Of a stretch of DNA of 64,000 bases, positions 26,505 to 39,514 are shown piece by piece. Source of the DNA: Prescottella equi (GTDB lineage: Bacteria > Actinomycetota > Actinomycetes > Mycobacteriales > Mycobacteriaceae); the NCBI RefSeq assembly GCF_002094305.1, contig NZ_LWTX01000004.1, positions 1-64,000 of the forward strand. The letters run 5' to 3'. Position numbers and translations under genes: made by a program. Under the pieces are notes generated by a model, which worked only from the letters and a program-made list of their open reading frames with translations, made no database searches and had not been told where the DNA came from. Position 1 is the first letter of the stretch. Every line of letters starts with the position of its first letter.

Positions 26505-27311
26505 TCAGCGCGCGGGGACGGGTGCCTCGGGCGCGACCTCGATGCGATGGATCCGACGCGGCTCGTCGCCGTAGTCGTAGATGGCGTTGTGCTGGACGAA
26601 GTGGTTGTCCCAGACAGCGATGTCCCCTACGCTCCAGCGGCGGCGGACGGTGAACTCGGGCCTGATCGACACCGTCTTCAGCAGTCCGAGCAGCGCCCGG
26701 CTCTCGTCCTCGGTGACCCCGTCGATCGCGGAAGTGAAGAGGTCGTTGACGAACAGCGCCTCGCGTCCTGTCTCCGGATGCCGGATCACCAGCGGGTGCC
26801 TCGCCTCGGGGACGTTCGGCAGTGGCGCGATCCGATGCGTCGCAGTGAGTCCGTACAGCGCTTCGCGGATCGGGGGCGAGAGTGCGTCGAGCGCCGCGTA
26901 CTGGTTGGACCACAGCGTGTCGCCGCCGACCTCCGGGAGCACCTGCATGTGCAGGATGCTGAAACGTGACGGCTCGGCTCTCCACGCGACGTCGCAGTGC
27001 CAACGGTTGGCCTGGTAGGCGCTGCCGTTGTCGGTGCTGATCACACTGATCTCGCGGTAGCCCTCGTCGCCGAGGTGAGCGAGGTGCTCGTGCGGATACA
27101 CGATGTCGCCGAAGTGCTGCGCGAAAGCCCGGTGGGTGGCGGGGTCGACGCCCTGCTCGGGGAAGAACAGCACCCCGTGGTCGTGCAGGGCCGTCCGGAC
27201 GAGCTCGACGTCGGCGCCGGACAGGGCGGCCACGTGGAGACCGCGCACCTCGGCGCCGATCGCTCCGGCCAACGGTGTGACGGTCACCGTGGCGGCTTCG
27301 AGTGTCGTCAT
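26505..27311 (-). CDS. TauD/TfdA family Fe(II)/2-oxoglutarate dioxygenase
   Basis: The 268-residue paralog of the neighbouring enzyme has WHCDVAWRAEP (HxD) and a distal His in EPRRIHRIEVAPEAP. The two share layout but differ in length and sequence, suggesting different sulfonate or sulfate ester substrates. It is the first gene of the dioxygenase operon and starts 40 bases downstream of promoter block B. Confidence 0.88.
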   Translation of the reverse strand: MTTLEAATVTVTPLAGAIGAEVRGLHVAALSGADVELVRTALHDHGVLFFPEQGVDPATHRAFAQHFGDIVYPHEHLAHLGDEGYREISVISTDNGSAYQANRWHCDVAWRAEPSRFSILHMQVLPEVGGDTLWSNQYAALDALSPPIREALYGLTATHRIAPLPNVPEARHPLVIRHPETGREALFVNDLFTSAIDGVTEDESRALLGLLKTVSIRPEFTVRRRWSVGDIAVWDNHFVQHNAIYDYGDEPRRIHRIEVAPEAPVPAR

Positions 27312-27350
27312 CGGTCGTCCTCGAATCTGTGTGGGGGACTGGGATGATCG

Positions 27351-27416
27351 TCAAAGTAATTGCCGAGTATTAATTTCTGGAATGGATTCGCTCCGTGTGC
27401 GTCCAGGGGTTTACAG
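27351..27416 (-). promoter_or_regulatory. conserved promoter block B of the dioxygenase operon
   Basis: Counterpart of block A (22854-22918). Identical runs are TCAAAGTAATTG, ATTAA, GTGCGTC and TTTACAG, with total spacing one base longer. In the transcribed direction it reads CTGTAAA, GACGCAC, then an AT-rich segment ending CAATTACTTTGA, 40 bases before the start codon. Confidence 0.65.
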
Positions 27417-27505
27417 ATCGGCGGCCGCGCGATATTCGTGAGCGCAGGACGCGCTTCGGCGTCGGCACGTCGACCCGAGATCCGACGCGATTAGGGTGAG
27501 CAGCC

Positions 27506-28159
27506 ATGACTGCCAGACGCGGCCGCTACAGCGCCGGCCAGGAAACGCGCGTCCTCCTGGTGGAGACAGCCGAACGGTTGTTCGCCCAGCGCGGCTACGA
27601 CGCCGTCACGCTCGCCGAGATCCGCAGTGCCGCAGGTCAACACAATGCATCGGTGATCGGCTACTACTTCGGGTCGAAGGAGAAACTGCTCGAAGCGGTC
27701 CTCGAGCACCGCCTGCCGGCCGTCAACGCGCACCGCGAGCGGATGATCGGCGAGCGGAGGACCGCCGACGGTCGGCTGACCGTTCGCGACGCCCTGTGGT
27801 GCCTCGTGCAACCGCTCGCCGACAGCGTGCGCGAGGGAAATCACTACGTCGGCCTGCTCGACCGGCTGCTGGACGCCGAGATCCTGGGAAGCGTGTTCGG
27901 CTCCGCGGATCCCACCGTGACCGCGAGTGGCCTCGCCGTGGACCAGGCTCTACGCGAGGCCCTCGATGATCTTCGGGACGAGGTCCGCCTGCAGCGGATC
28001 ATGATGGTCTACGAGAGCGCGCTGCGGACGCTGGCGCGAATCGCCCGCTCGAGCGGGTCCCCCGATCGCGGCGAGCTCTCGGCGTGCATCGACGCCTGGG
28101 TGGGGTTGCTGCGTGCGCCGACGTCCGACGAGACCCTCCGTGCGCGCGCTCACTCCTGA
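27506..28159 (+). CDS. TetR family transcriptional regulator
   Basis: The 217-residue protein has a typical N-terminal helix-turn-helix (LLVETAERLFAQRGYDAVTLAEIRSAAGQHNASVIGYYFGSKEKLLEAV, about residues 15-65). The C-terminus is a ligand domain of unknown specificity. It diverges from the dioxygenase operon and is a candidate local regulator, but no TetR-type palindrome was recognised between them. The link is by position only. Confidence 0.87.
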   Translation: MTARRGRYSAGQETRVLLVETAERLFAQRGYDAVTLAEIRSAAGQHNASVIGYYFGSKEKLLEAVLEHRLPAVNAHRERMIGERRTADGRLTVRDALWCLVQPLADSVREGNHYVGLLDRLLDAEILGSVFGSADPTVTASGLAVDQALREALDDLRDEVRLQRIMMVYESALRTLARIARSSGSPDRGELSACIDAWVGLLRAPTSDETLRARAHS

Positions 28160-28204
28160 GTGCAGCCGGCTCGGTGCGTCGGTGTCGGCTAGTAGCGTCG
28201 GGGC

Positions 28205-29611
28205 GTGACTGATTTCTTCGGCGACACGGACCCGGGCAGCGATACGGGCCTGTTCGAGGCCCCCGCCGCCGAGCCGGAACCCGAGCCCCTCACGTCGGTT
28301 CCGCGCTCGGCGCCGACGTCTCATCCCGGGGCCCCGCTGGCCGTTCGGATGCGGCCCGCGGCGCTGTCCGAGGTAGTCGGCCAGCAGCATCTGCTCGCAC
28401 CGGGGGCCCCGCTGCGCCGTCTCGTCGAAGGCTCCGGCGCCTCGTCGGTGCTGCTCTACGGCCCGCCCGGCACCGGGAAGACCACGCTGGCGTCGCTCAT
28501 CTCCGGTGCCACCGGCCGCAAGTTCGAGGCGTTGTCTGCGCTGTCGGCGGGTGTGAAAGAAGTGCGGGGCGTCATCGAACTGGCCCGCCGACGCCTGCTC
28601 CAGGGTGAGCAGACGGTCCTGTTCATCGACGAGGTCCATCGCTTCTCCAAGACCCAGCAGGATGCGTTGCTCGCCGCGGTCGAGAACCGCATCGTGTTGC
28701 TCGTCGCGGCCACCACGGAGAACCCGTCGTTCTCGGTGGTCTCGCCGCTGCTGTCGAGGTCGTTGGTGCTGCAGCTGCAGTCCCTCACGTCCGACGACAT
28801 CCGGCTGGTCATCGAACGGGCCCGCGCCGACGAGCGGGGGCTCGGCGGCTCCGTCGAGATCGCCGACGACGCGCTCGAGCACCTGGTCCGGTTGGCCGCC
28901 GGTGACGCGCGCCGGGCGTTGACCGCCCTGGAAGCGGCGGCCGGCACGGCGCTGGATCGGACCGACGAGCGCCCGGCGCTGCTCGACCTCGAGACCGTCG
29001 AATCGAGCGTCGACAAGGCTGCCGTCCGCTACGACCGCGACGGCGACCAGCACTACGACGTCATCAGCGCGTTCATCAAATCCATCCGTGGCTCCGACGT
29101 CGACGCCGCGCTGCACTACCTGGCCCGGATGATCACGGCAGGGGAGGATCCGCGGTTCATCGCCCGCCGGCTCGTCGTGCATGCCAGCGAGGACATCGGC
29201 ATGGCCGACCCGACGGCGCTGCAGACCGCGACCGCCGCGGCGCAGGCGGTGCAGCTCATCGGGATGCCGGAGGCGCGGCTCGCCCTGGCGCAGGCCACCA
29301 TCCATCTCGCGACCGCGCCCAAGTCCGGAGCGGTGATCGCGGCGCTGGGCGCGGCGATGGCGGACGTCGCGGCCGGTAAGGCAGGTCTCGTGCCGCCGCA
29401 CCTGCGGGACGGTCACTACGCCGGCGCCGCCCAGCTCGGGAACGCGGTCGGTTACAAGTACCCGCACGACCACGCCGACGGTGTCCTTCCACAGCAGTAC
29501 CCGCCGGACGAGCTGGTGGGTGTCGACTACTACGAACCGACCACTCACGGCGCCGAGAGGGAGATCTCGGCGCGGGTCGGGAAGCTCCGGAGGATCGTGC
29601 GCGGACGCTGA
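28205..29611 (+). CDS. rarA: replication-associated recombination protein A (RarA/MgsA)
   Basis: The 468-residue AAA+ ATPase is related to clamp loaders. Walker A is GPPGTGKTT (about residues 85-93), Walker [10 protein letters not shown], and the arginine-finger region [13 protein letters not shown]. The C-terminal tetramerisation part ends with [21 protein letters not shown], characteristic of RarA. It acts at stalled replication forks. GTG 28205 begins the frame. In M. tuberculosis this gene also lies near alaS. Confidence 0.93.
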   Translation: MTDFFGDTDPGSDTGLFEAPAAEPEPEPLTSVPRSAPTSHPGAPLAVRMRPAALSEVVGQQHLLAPGAPLRRLVEGSGASSVLLYGPPGTGKTTLASLISGATGRKFEALSALSAGVKEVRGVIELARRRLLQGEQTVLFIDEVHRFSKTQQDALLAAVENRIVLLVAATTENPSFSVVSPLLSRSLVLQLQSLTSDDIRLVIERARADERGLGGSVEIADDALEHLVRLAAGDARRALTALEAAAGTALDRTDERPALLDLETVESSVDKAAVRYDRDGDQHYDVISAFIKSIRGSDVDAALHYLARMITAGEDPRFIARRLVVHASEDIGMADPTALQTATAAAQAVQLIGMPEARLALAQATIHLATAPKSGAVIAALGAAMADVAAGKAGLVPPHLRDGHYAGAAQLGNAVGYKYPHDHADGVLPQQYPPDELVGVDYYEPTTHGAEREISARVGKLRRIVRGR

Positions 29612-29762
29612 TCCGCGGTTCGGTCGACCACCTCGGTCGCCGCCGAATAAATGGCGAGCGCCGGGGCGTTAAGCTTGCCCATGGCTGATTCGCGCCTCGG
29701 TGCCGATATCTGCTTGCCGAACACTGTGACATTTCGACGGACATACGTTAGGACGAACCCAG

Positions 29763-32435
29763 GTGCAGACCCACGAGATCCGTAGGCGCTTCCTCGACCA
29801 TTTCGTCAAGGCGGGCCACACCGAGGTGCCCAGCGCCTCGCTGATCTTCGACGATCCGAACCTGCTGTTCGTCAACGCCGGCATGGTGCAGTTCAAGCCG
29901 TTCTTCCTCGGCCAGCAGACTCCGCCCTACGACACCGCGACCAGCGTGCAGAAGTGTGTGCGCACCGGTGACATCGAGAACGTCGGCGTCACCACCCGCC
30001 ACAACACGTTCTTCCAGATGGCCGGCAACTTCAGCTTCGGCGACTACTTCAAGCGCGGCGCGATCAAGCATGCGTGGGCGCTGTTGACGAACAGCGTCGA
30101 GGACGGCGGCTACGGCTTCGATCCCGAGCGGCTGTGGGTCACCGTCTACCTCGACGACGACGAGGCCCGCGACATCTGGAAGGAAGAGGCCGGCATCCCC
30201 GACGAGCGCATCCAGCGCCGTGGCATGGCCGACAACTACTGGTCGATGGGCGTGCCCGGCCCGTGCGGCCCCTGCTCGGAGATCTACTACGACCGCGGTC
30301 CCGAGTACGGTGCCGAGGGTGGCCCCGAGGCCGACGAGGACCGCTACCTCGAGATCTGGAACCTCGTGTTCATGCAGAACGAGCGAGGGGAGGGCACCGG
30401 GAAGGACGACTTCGAGATCCTCGGCCCGCTGCCCAAGCAGAACATCGACACCGGTATGGGTGTCGAGCGTGTCGCGTTCCTGCTGCAGGGCGTCGACAAC
30501 GTCTACGAGACCGACCTGGTCCGTCCCGTGATCACCAAGGCCGAGGAGCTGTCGGGCCGCACGTACGGCACCGACCCCGAGGCCGACGTCCGCTTCCGCG
30601 TCATCGCCGACCACGCGCGTACCGCTGTGATGCTGATCGCCGACGGCGTCAACCCGGGCAACGAGGGCCGTGGCTACGTGCTCCGCCGCCTGCTGCGGCG
30701 CATCATCCGGTCGGCGAAGCTGCTCGGCGCCGAGAAGCCCAGCATGCGCGAATTCGTGACCGTCGTGCGCGACACGATGTCCCAGTCGTACCCGGAACTC
30801 GCCACCGACTTCGACCGCATCGTCGGTGTCGCCGTGGGTGAGGAGACCGCGTTCCTGCGCACCATCGCGGCCGGCTCGAAGATGTTCGAGGCCGAGGCCG
30901 ACGAGGTGAAGGCCGCGGGCAGGAAGGTCTTCGGCGGCAACGAGGCGTTCGTGCTCCACGACACCTACGGTTTCCCGATCGACCTGACGCTCGAGATGGC
31001 GGCCGAGGCCGGCCTGAGCGTCGACGAGGACGGCTTCCGCTCGCTGATGGCCGAACAGCGGAAGCGAGCCAAGGAGGATGCGCAGGCACGCAAGCACGCG
31101 CACACCGATCTCACGGTCTACAAGGAGTTCGTCGACCGCGGCGCCACGGAGTTCACCGGCTTCAACGAGCTGGTGTCCGAGGCGCACGTGCTGGCGCTCA
31201 TCTCGAACGGTGTGCGCGTCCCCACGGCGACCGCCGGCCAGGACGTCGAGGTCATCCTCGACCGCAGCCCGCTGTACGCGGAGTCGGGCGGCCAGATCGC
31301 CGACATCGGCACGATCACCGCGAACGGTCTGCGGGTCAAGGTCAACGACGTGCAGAAGATCGCCAAGAAGGTATGGGTCCACAAGGTCTCGGTGACCGAG
31401 GGACAGATCACCGAGGGCGACGTCGTCCTCGTGCAGGTCGACCCGGAGTGGCGCAAGGGCGCGACGCAGGGCCACTCCGGCACCCACATGGTGCATGCCG
31501 CGCTGCGACAGGTGCTCGGCCCCAATGCCGTTCAGGCCGGTTCGCTCAACAAGCCGGGCTATCTGCGTTTCGACTTCAACTGGCAGGGCCAGCTGTCGGA
31601 GTCGCAGAAGCAGGAGATCGAGGTCGTCACCAACGAGGCCGTCGCCGCCAACCACGCGGTCAACACCTTCGTCACCGATCTGGACAAGGCGAAGCAGATG
31701 GGCGCGATGGCGCTCTTCGGCGAGAACTACGGCGACGAGGTGCGCGTCGTGGAGATCGGCGGACCGTTCTCGATGGAGCTGTGCGGCGGCACGCACGTGC
31801 AGACGTCGGCGCAGATCGGTCCGGTCACGCTGCTCGGTGAGTCCTCCGTCGGCTCCGGCGTGCGACGCGTCGAAGCGTTCGTCGGTCTCGACTCGTACCG
31901 CTACCTGGCCAAGGAGCGCGCGCTCCTCGCCGGGGTCGCGTCGTCGCTCAAGGTGCCGTCGGAGGAGGTCCCGGGTCGTGTCGAGGCACTCGTCGAGCGG
32001 CTGAAGGCGGCCGAGAAGGAACTCGAGGCCACCAAGGCGGCCGCGGTGCTGGCGTCGGCGGGCACGTTCGTCGACAAGGCGCACCGCTTCGGCGAGGTGC
32101 TTCTCGTCGCCGAGCAGGCACCCGACGGTGTCGCCGGAAACGACCTGCGTGGTCTGGTCAGCGACATCCGGGGCCGGTTCGGCACGCAGCCCGCTGTGGT
32201 GGTGCTGCTCGGCAACGCCGACGGCAAGGTGCCGTTCGTCGTCGCCACCACCAAGGCGGCCCAGGATCTCGGCATCAAGGCCGGTGAGCTGGTGTCGAGC
32301 TTCGGCCCGCAGATCGGTGGCCGCGGCGGCGGCAAGGCGGACATGGCGCAGGGCTCCGGCTCCGACGTCTCCGGAATCCCGGCGGCGCTCGAGGGCGTGC
32401 GGGGCCGGGTCGCCGAGCTGGCAGGAAACTCCTAG
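29763..32435 (+). CDS. alaS: alanyl-tRNA synthetase
   Basis: The 890-residue class II synthetase has an aminoacylation domain ([19 protein letters not shown] onward), an editing domain with [15 protein letters not shown] and CGGTHV (zinc ligands), and a C-terminal DHHA1 domain rich in Gly ([13 protein letters not shown]). GTG 29763 fits the conserved N-terminus; the AGGA ribosome binding site lies about 10 bases upstream. ruvX starts two bases after its stop. Confidence 0.96.
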   Translation: MQTHEIRRRFLDHFVKAGHTEVPSASLIFDDPNLLFVNAGMVQFKPFFLGQQTPPYDTATSVQKCVRTGDIENVGVTTRHNTFFQMAGNFSFGDYFKRGAIKHAWALLTNSVEDGGYGFDPERLWVTVYLDDDEARDIWKEEAGIPDERIQRRGMADNYWSMGVPGPCGPCSEIYYDRGPEYGAEGGPEADEDRYLEIWNLVFMQNERGEGTGKDDFEILGPLPKQNIDTGMGVERVAFLLQGVDNVYETDLVRPVITKAEELSGRTYGTDPEADVRFRVIADHARTAVMLIADGVNPGNEGRGYVLRRLLRRIIRSAKLLGAEKPSMREFVTVVRDTMSQSYPELATDFDRIVGVAVGEETAFLRTIAAGSKMFEAEADEVKAAGRKVFGGNEAFVLHDTYGFPIDLTLEMAAEAGLSVDEDGFRSLMAEQRKRAKEDAQARKHAHTDLTVYKEFVDRGATEFTGFNELVSEAHVLALISNGVRVPTATAGQDVEVILDRSPLYAESGGQIADIGTITANGLRVKVNDVQKIAKKVWVHKVSVTEGQITEGDVVLVQVDPEWRKGATQGHSGTHMVHAALRQVLGPNAVQAGSLNKPGYLRFDFNWQGQLSESQKQEIEVVTNEAVAANHAVNTFVTDLDKAKQMGAMALFGENYGDEVRVVEIGGPFSMELCGGTHVQTSAQIGPVTLLGESSVGSGVRRVEAFVGLDSYRYLAKERALLAGVASSLKVPSEEVPGRVEALVERLKAAEKELEATKAAAVLASAGTFVDKAHRFGEVLLVAEQAPDGVAGNDLRGLVSDIRGRFGTQPAVVVLLGNADGKVPFVVATTKAAQDLGIKAGELVSSFGPQIGGRGGGKADMAQGSGSDVSGIPAALEGVRGRVAELAGNS

Positions 32436-32437
32436 CG

Positions 32438-32998
32438 GTGCCCCCGGTCTCGTCGGGTCCCGACCGTTCCGCCCAGTCGGGTCCCGACCGGCCTGGGGCG
32501 GACGACCCCGGGCGCGGGCGTCGGATCGCAGTCGACGTCGGGAGTGTGCGGATCGGGGTGGCCTCGTGCGACCCCGACTGCATCCTCGCGACGCCGGTGG
32601 AGACCGTTCCGCGCTCGAAGGAGAAGGGCCCCGACGCGCCGGACATCCGGCGGATTGTCGCGATTGTCGAGGAGTACGAGGCCGTCGAGGTTATCGTCGG
32701 TCTGCCGCAGACCCTGCGAGGTGAACGCGGCAAGGCCGCAGACCTGGCGTCCGCGTTCGCGCGGCGACTCCGGCGTGCCGTCGAGCCTGTCCCGGTGCGG
32801 ATGGCCGATGAACGTCTGACGACGGTGACGGCGTCGCGCGCACTGCGCGAGAGCGGGGTGAAGGCCAAGGGTCAGCGGCCGATGATCGATCAGGCCGCGG
32901 CGGTGGCGATCTTGCAGGGATGGTTGGACGAGCGGAGCAGAGCGGTGAACGTGTCGGATCCGGAAGAAGGCGATCGACCCACGGGAGACGCCCTGTGA
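32438..32998 (+). CDS. ruvX: Holliday junction resolvase-like YqgF/RuvX
   Basis: The 186-residue protein has the RNase H-like fold with [30 protein letters not shown] and [14 protein letters not shown]. The family acts in pre-16S rRNA 5' maturation and was predicted as a Holliday junction resolvase. An unusual 25-residue Pro/Gly/Asp-rich head precedes the domain, possibly because the real start is internal. Its stop overlaps the mltG start (GTGA). Confidence 0.92.
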   Translation: MPPVSSGPDRSAQSGPDRPGADDPGRGRRIAVDVGSVRIGVASCDPDCILATPVETVPRSKEKGPDAPDIRRIVAIVEEYEAVEVIVGLPQTLRGERGKAADLASAFARRLRRAVEPVPVRMADERLTTVTASRALRESGVKAKGQRPMIDQAAAVAILQGWLDERSRAVNVSDPEEGDRPTGDAL

Positions 32999-34446
32999 GT
33001 GATCAACGGCCGCCGTCGGGGCGTCCCGAGTACGAGTCGGACTCGCGGTACGCGGGTGGTCACGACGGCGACTACGGCTACGAGTACAGCCGGCCGTACG
33101 AACCGGCGTACGACCGGGGCCGGGCCTCGGACGTCGACCAGGGCTACACCTCGGACCACACATCGGACTACGGCTCGGACTACGGATACGAGCCCCAGTA
33201 CGACAGGTACGAGTACGACGACGGGCGCCGCGCCCTGCCGACCGCGGTCGGCACCCACCCGATCAGCCGCGGCGAGGCCCGTCGACTCCAGGCCGCCGCG
33301 CGCCGCAAGCGGCGTGGCCGCATCATCGGCGTGCTGGCCGGCGCGGTGCTCCTCGGCGGCATGGGCGCGGCCGCGGTCGCGGTGTACGACAAGGTCTCCG
33401 GACGCGATGTCGCGGACTACGCGGGCCCGGGCGGTCCCGAGGTGGTCGTGCAGGTGCATCCCGGCGACACGGCGAACCAGATCGCGGACGAGATGGCCGC
33501 GAAGGACGTCGTCAAAAGCGAGGCCGCGTTCTATCGGGCGGCGCTGCGCAACGATGCGATGAGTGCGGTGCAGCCCGGCTACTACTCGATTTCCACCCGG
33601 ATTTCCGGTTCGGACGCGGTGTCGGCGCTCGTGTCGCCGGACGCCCGTGTCGGCGCGCTGGTGATCTCGGAGGGGCGTCAGCTCCACGACACTCGCGACG
33701 TGCAGACCGGCGCGGTGAAGAAAGGCATATACACCCTCATCGCCGAGGCCAGCTGTGTCGGCCCGGCGGACGCGCAGAAGTGCCTCACCTACGACCAGCT
33801 CAACGAGGCGGGCGCGGGCCCGGACCTCGCGGCGCTGGGCGTGCCGGACTGGGCGCAGGCAGCGGTGGCGAACGTCCCGGACCGGGATCGCCAGCTCGAG
33901 GGTCTGATCGCCGCGGGCAGCTGGGATTTCGATCCCACGCAGACCCCCGCCGAGATTCTCCGGCAGCTGGTGAGTTCGAGCGCGGAGAGCTACGAGGCGA
34001 CGGGACTCGAGAGCGCGGGTGGCAACGTCGGGCTCGCGCCGTACCAGATGCTCATCGTCGCGTCGCTCGTCGAACGCGAGGCGTTGCCCTCGGACTTCGA
34101 CAAGGTCGCGCGGGTGGTGGTGAACCGGCTTGCGGTCGCCCAGCCGTTGCAGTTCGACTCGACGGTCAACTACGCACTCGACACGACGGAGGTCGCGACC
34201 ACCGACGCCGATCGTGCCCGGGTCACGCCGTGGAACACGTACGCCATGCCGGGCCTGCCCGCGACGCCGATTGCGTCCCCGAGCATCAATGCGCTTCGCG
34301 CGGTGGAGAATCCGGCGCCCGGTGACTTCCTGTACTTCGTGACGATCGACAAGAAGGGCACGACGCTCTTCACCCGTAGCTACGAAGAGCACCTCGCGAA
34401 CATCGAACTGGCCCAGAAGAGCGGCATTCTCGACAGTGGAAGGTGA
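32995..34446 (+). CDS. mltG: endolytic murein transglycosylase MltG
   Basis: The 483-residue protein has a long cytoplasmic Asp/Tyr/Arg-rich head (about residues 1-105), one membrane helix ([21 protein letters not shown]) and a YceG domain. The catalytic Glu lies in [17 protein letters not shown], and [11 protein letters not shown] is near the end. It cuts nascent glycan strands and sets their length. GTG 32995 overlaps the ruvX stop; an earlier in-frame start lies inside ruvX. The tyrosine-rich head resembles actinobacterial homologs. Confidence 0.93.
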   Translation: MSDQRPPSGRPEYESDSRYAGGHDGDYGYEYSRPYEPAYDRGRASDVDQGYTSDHTSDYGSDYGYEPQYDRYEYDDGRRALPTAVGTHPISRGEARRLQAAARRKRRGRIIGVLAGAVLLGGMGAAAVAVYDKVSGRDVADYAGPGGPEVVVQVHPGDTANQIADEMAAKDVVKSEAAFYRAALRNDAMSAVQPGYYSISTRISGSDAVSALVSPDARVGALVISEGRQLHDTRDVQTGAVKKGIYTLIAEASCVGPADAQKCLTYDQLNEAGAGPDLAALGVPDWAQAAVANVPDRDRQLEGLIAAGSWDFDPTQTPAEILRQLVSSSAESYEATGLESAGGNVGLAPYQMLIVASLVEREALPSDFDKVARVVVNRLAVAQPLQFDSTVNYALDTTEVATTDADRARVTPWNTYAMPGLPATPIASPSINALRAVENPAPGDFLYFVTIDKKGTTLFTRSYEEHLANIELAQKSGILDSGR

Positions 34447-34451
34447 TCGAC

Positions 34452-35276
34452 GTGTCGGCCAGTGAAGGCAGGAAGGCCGCCGTTCTCGGTAGCCCGATCG
34501 CGCATTCGAAGTCCCCGGACCTGCACCTCGCTGCCTATCGTGCGCTCGGGTTGACCGACTGGACGTACGAGCGGATCGAATGCACCGGCGAACAGTTGCC
34601 GGGTCTGGTGTCGGGTCTCGGGCCCGAGTGGGTCGGCCTGTCGGTGACGATGCCCGGGAAGGTGGCGGCGCTCGAGTTCGCGACCGAACGCACCGACCGC
34701 GCCGTCGCGATCGGGTCGGCGAACACGCTGGTGCGCATCGACGACGGCTGGCGGGCGGACTGCACCGACGTCGACGGGGTCCGCGGCGCACTCGTCGAGG
34801 GCGGGATCGGCGACCTCTCGGGCGCGCCGGCCGTCGTGATCGGTGCCGGTGGCACCGCCCGGCCCGCGCTGGTGGCCCTCGCGGATCTGGGCGTCGGCTC
34901 GGTGACCGTCGTGGCCCGCGATGCCGCCCGCGCGCGCGAGACCCTGGACTGCGGGGAGGCCGTCGGTCTCCACGTGCGGCACCTGACGTTCGACGACGCC
35001 CGCCTCGGCGACGTCTGTGCGCACTCCGCCGCCCTCGTCAGCACGGTGCCGGCCGTGGGGGCTGCGCCCTGGGCCGAGGCGATCGGCCGGGCACCGTTCG
35101 TGCTCGACGCGATCTACGACCCGTGGCCGACGCCGCTGGCGCAGGCCGTCGAGCGGGCCGGCGGCACCGTCGTCGGCGGTCTCGCGATGCTCCTCAACCA
35201 GGCATACGGCCAGGTGGAGCAGTTCACCGGCATGCCGGCGCCGCGCGCGGCGATGGCTGCCGCACTCGATTCCTGA
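34452..35276 (+). CDS. aroE: shikimate dehydrogenase
   Basis: The 274-residue protein reduces 3-dehydroshikimate to shikimate with NADPH. It shows AVLGSPIAHSKSPDLH (shikimate binding), LSVTMPGK with the catalytic Lys, IGSANTLVR and the nucleotide loop VIGAGGTARPAL. GTG 34452 has GGAAGG eight bases upstream; GTG 34443, overlapping the mltG stop, is an alternative adding three residues. First aro gene of the run. Confidence 0.93.
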   Translation: MSASEGRKAAVLGSPIAHSKSPDLHLAAYRALGLTDWTYERIECTGEQLPGLVSGLGPEWVGLSVTMPGKVAALEFATERTDRAVAIGSANTLVRIDDGWRADCTDVDGVRGALVEGGIGDLSGAPAVVIGAGGTARPALVALADLGVGSVTVVARDAARARETLDCGEAVGLHVRHLTFDDARLGDVCAHSAALVSTVPAVGAAPWAEAIGRAPFVLDAIYDPWPTPLAQAVERAGGTVVGGLAMLLNQAYGQVEQFTGMPAPRAAMAAALDS

Positions 35277-35387
35277 CTTCGCCGACGGCGCGGTAACCGC
35301 GGCACCGCCCGCCTGTGGCGGGTGTGGCGGCTGCGACCGACGGCCCGCTGTCGAAGGTGACCCTACGGACGTGGAAAGATGCTGGAC

Positions 35388-36575
35388 GTGTTGCGCTGGA
35401 TAACTGCTGGAGAGTCCCATGGTCCCGCCCTCGTAGCCATGCTCGAGGGGATGGTCGCCGGCGTCGAGGTGACGTCCGACGACATCTCGGCGCAGCTCGC
35501 GCGCCGTCGTCTCGGCTACGGCCGCGGTGCCCGCATGAAGTTCGAGGCCGACAAGGTCACGATCATCGGCGGTGTACGGCACGGCCGCACGCTCGGCGGA
35601 CCGATCGCGGTCGAGGTCGGTAACACCGAGTGGCCCAAGTGGGAGACCATCATGTCCGCCGACCCGGTGGACGAGGCCGAACTCGTCGGCCAGGCGCGCA
35701 ACGCGCCGCTCACCCGTCCGCGTCCCGGGCACGCCGACTACTCGGGCATGCTCAAGTACGGCTTCGACGATGCCCGCCCGGTGCTCGAGCGCGCCAGCGC
35801 CCGTGAGACCGCGGCCCGTGTCGCCGCCGGTACCGTCGCCCGCCAGTTCCTCCGCCAGCTCTTCGGCGTCGAGGTGCTCTCGCACGTCATCTCGATCGGC
35901 GCGTCCGAGCCCTACGTCGGCGTCGGCCCGGAGGCCGGCGACCTCGAGGCGATCGACGCCAGCCCGGTGCGCGCGTTCGACAAGGCCGCGGAAGACTCCA
36001 TGATCGCCGAGATCGAGGCAGCGAAGAAGGACGGCGACACCCTCGGCGGCGTCGTCGAGGTCATCGTCCACGGTCTCCCGGTCGGCCTCGGCTCGTTCAT
36101 CAGCGGCGCCGATCGTCTCGACTCGAAGCTGGCCGCCGCCCTGATGGGCATCCAGGCGATCAAGGGCGTCGAGGTCGGCGACGGCTTCGAGACCGCACGC
36201 CGTCGCGGTAGCGCGGCACACGACGAGATGCGTCCGGGGCCCGACGGCATCCTGCGTTCCACCAACCGCGCCGGCGGTCTCGAGGGCGGGATGACCAACG
36301 GCGAGGCCCTGCGGGTCCGCGCCGCGATGAAGCCGATCTCCACCGTCCCGCGCGCGTTGTCCACGATCGACATGGCGACCGGTGAGGAAGCGGTCGCGAT
36401 CCACCAGCGCTCCGACGTGTGCGCGGTCCCGGCGGCAGGCGTCGTGGCCGAGGCGATGGTCGCGTTGGTCGTGGCCCAGGCCGCGCTCGACAAGTTCGGT
36501 GGCGACTCGATCGCCGAGACCCGCTCGAACTTCCAGCGCTACGTCGACGGCATCGCGGCACGTCACCCGCGGTGA
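35388..36575 (+). CDS. aroC: chorismate synthase
   Basis: The 395-residue protein starts with the conserved [15 protein letters not shown] and contains [11 protein letters not shown]-like [31 protein letters not shown] and [17 protein letters not shown]. It converts EPSP to chorismate with reduced FMN. GTG 35388 is preferred over ATG 35379, which abuts the GGAAAG ribosome binding site. The 100-base gap from aroE holds a small GC hairpin (CCCGCC-TGT-GGCGGG). aroK follows after four bases. Confidence 0.94.
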   Translation: MLRWITAGESHGPALVAMLEGMVAGVEVTSDDISAQLARRRLGYGRGARMKFEADKVTIIGGVRHGRTLGGPIAVEVGNTEWPKWETIMSADPVDEAELVGQARNAPLTRPRPGHADYSGMLKYGFDDARPVLERASARETAARVAAGTVARQFLRQLFGVEVLSHVISIGASEPYVGVGPEAGDLEAIDASPVRAFDKAAEDSMIAEIEAAKKDGDTLGGVVEVIVHGLPVGLGSFISGADRLDSKLAAALMGIQAIKGVEVGDGFETARRRGSAAHDEMRPGPDGILRSTNRAGGLEGGMTNGEALRVRAAMKPISTVPRALSTIDMATGEEAVAIHQRSDVCAVPAAGVVAEAMVALVVAQAALDKFGGDSIAETRSNFQRYVDGIAARHPR

Positions 36576-36579
36576 TCGG

Positions 36580-38673
<2,094 letters not shown>

Positions 38674-38701
38674 CCGACAGCGAATTTGCCGAGTCCGACG
38701 A

Positions 38702-38737
38702 GAACGGGCCGGGGCGGTACTCCGCCCCGGCCCGTTC
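38702..38737. terminator. strong hairpin after the aro genes
   Basis: A 16-base perfect stem, GAACGGGCCGGGGCGG at 38702-38717 with its complement at 38722-38737, and a TACT loop. Only a weak T content follows. It sits between convergent aroQ and the B-4DMT gene and probably terminates both. Confidence 0.8.
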
Positions 38738-38773
38738 GCCGTCCTGTACTCCCCGCCGCCTGCTGGTCGACTG

Positions 38774-39412
38774 CTACTTGTCGGCGCGGTGCGCTCCGCC
38801 CCCGCCCTGGCTGCCGTCGGGATCGACCGGGCTGAACACCTCGGTGGCGGACTCGTCGGCCGCCGGGTTGTACCCGCTCTCGTTGCCGTGCTCGTACGAC
38901 CATTCGCTGTCGGCGTAGTTCTCGGCCGCGTTCTCCTCGACCTCGAGGTCGGCGTCGTGCTCGTAGGCGACCGCCCCGTCGGACGACTTCGACTCGCGGC
39001 CGGCGAGGAACCGGCCGAGAGCCACGGCGACGGACGCCGGGACGAACACCAGCAGGACGGTGAACGCGGCGCCGGAGGTCACCTCGAAGAACAGCGATCC
39101 GTTGGTCACCGCGATGTCGAAGATCAGACCCACCAGCCACGACACCGCCCCAGCGAGGATGCCGGCCACGAAAGCCGCCTTGAGCCACATCATCGTGAGG
39201 TCGGCGGCGTCGTCGGGATCGGGGTTGGCGCGCCGGTCCCGGATGCCGTCGAAAGCGCCCCACAGGAACGCGGCGAGGATCACGAGGATCAACGAGAACC
39301 ACCGCAGGATGCTGCCCTGCTGGGGCCACTGCGTCACCGCCGCGCCCAGGAAAGTGCGCACCACCGCATGTACCAAAGCCAGACCGAGACCGCGTACGAC
39401 CCACCCATTCAT
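38774..39412 (-). CDS. small membrane protein, B-4DMT/Rv2536 family
   Basis: The 212-residue protein has four predicted helices within about residues 1-140 and an acidic, low-complexity cytoplasmic tail (about 145-212, rich in Glu, Asp, Ser, Tyr). It matches the Rv2536-type B-4DMT family that sits between aroQ and pepQ in related genomes. No transport substrate is known. ATG 39412 gives MNGWVVRGLGLALVHAVVRT; longer frames lie over pepQ. Confidence 0.85.
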   Translation of the reverse strand: MNGWVVRGLGLALVHAVVRTFLGAAVTQWPQQGSILRWFSLILVILAAFLWGAFDGIRDRRANPDPDDAADLTMMWLKAAFVAGILAGAVSWLVGLIFDIAVTNGSLFFEVTSGAAFTVLLVFVPASVAVALGRFLAGRESKSSDGAVAYEHDADLEVEENAAENYADSEWSYEHGNESGYNPAADESATEVFSPVDPDGSQGGGGAHRADK

Positions 39413-39443
39413 GTGACACAGCGTAACCAGCAGGATTCCGCGC

Positions 39444-39463
39444 TTGTGTCGTAACCCACACAA
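39444..39463. promoter_or_regulatory. inverted repeat between divergent B-4DMT and pepQ genes
   Basis: TTGTGT and ACACAA arms separated by eight bases, about 30 bases upstream of the B-4DMT start. It is a candidate operator for either gene; the regulator is unknown. Confidence 0.3.
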
Positions 39464-39514
39464 ACGGCACGAAGAGGCGTCGGACACGTCGGGGGTGCGG
39501 GGTAGTTTCGGTGC

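Noticed and set aside
29748-32084. 778-codon minus-strand frame over alaS
   Set aside because: Antisense to alaS, low-complexity shadow composition, no start signal.
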